DNA from: Gammaproteobacteria bacterium
Lineage (GTDB): Bacteria; Pseudomonadota; Gammaproteobacteria; GRL18
DNA: 23,051 bases
Direction: 5' to 3'
Assembly: GCA_030632625.1 (NCBI GenBank)
Contig: DAOVUK010000004.1
Coordinates: 1 to 23,051, forward strand
Made by a program: the position numbers and the translations under genes. Position 1 is the stretch's first letter; each line of letters opens with the position of its first letter. Shown piece by piece: positions 23,017 through 23,051 of the stretch. The notes beneath the pieces are model-generated. The model made no database searches. It saw only the letters and a list, made by a program, of their open reading frames with translations, and was not told the origin of the DNA.

Positions 23017-23051
23017 TATGATAGGCATTCTTTAAAGAACATGAATGTAAA

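Overview
The window is an AT-rich chromosomal segment. Gene content and codon style point to a gammaproteobacterium, probably a sulfur oxidiser. The main clue is a small secreted protein at 8457 whose composition, mature start (Phe-Trp directly after the signal peptide) and Gly/Tyr/Trp/Asn-rich body match the sulfur globule protein family. The other genes (proS, an RND pump, a TrkA-type channel, NhaA, an HD-GYP-like protein, DUF4124 and SHOCT proteins) are common in this group. The species assignment is an inference.

Layout. Positions 1-2409 are on the minus strand: the probable start of a secreted protein, proS, a fold-back repeat element flanked by TA, and a MIF-like tautomerase. Positions 2410-3164 are AT-rich non-coding DNA with a possible IS30-type transposase remnant. 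Positions 3165-8327 encode an RND periplasmic adaptor with a Met-rich insert and an RND permease that carries an extra hydrophobic segment and a Lys/Ala/Pro-rich tail. Positions 8457-12904 hold five co-directional genes: sulfur globule-like protein, ParA-type ATPase, a single-span acidic protein, a single-span coiled-coil protein and an EHD/dynamin-like GTPase with two membrane segments. Positions 12905-13390 are repeats and a terminator. Positions 13391-16789 encode a small four-span membrane protein, a two-RCK potassium channel-like protein and a translationally coupled Pro/Gly/Tyr-rich secreted protein. Positions 16790-17538 hold hairpins, a tiny reading frame, a REP-like palindrome and a broken YkgJ-type cysteine-cluster gene. 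Positions 17550-22913 encode a metallophosphoesterase, NhaA (minus), a SHOCT lipoprotein, a DUF4124 protein (minus), a degenerate HD-GYP protein, a lipoprotein and a small secreted protein. The window ends in a GTAG-bounded inverted repeat.

How the genes may work together. The most notable unit is 8457-12904. A secreted sulfur-globule coat-like protein is followed by a cytoplasmic ParA positioning ATPase, two bitopic proteins whose large C-terminal parts should face the periplasm, and a membrane-anchored EHD-like NTPase. I propose, as inference only, a system that positions, partitions or shapes the membrane around sulfur globules: ParA inside, the bitopic proteins linking across the membrane, and the EHD-like protein remodelling it. 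The channel cluster at 13391-16789 looks like a separate ion-homeostasis unit. Several GTAG...CTAC palindromes resemble REP/REPIN elements, but no RAYT transposase gene lies in the window.
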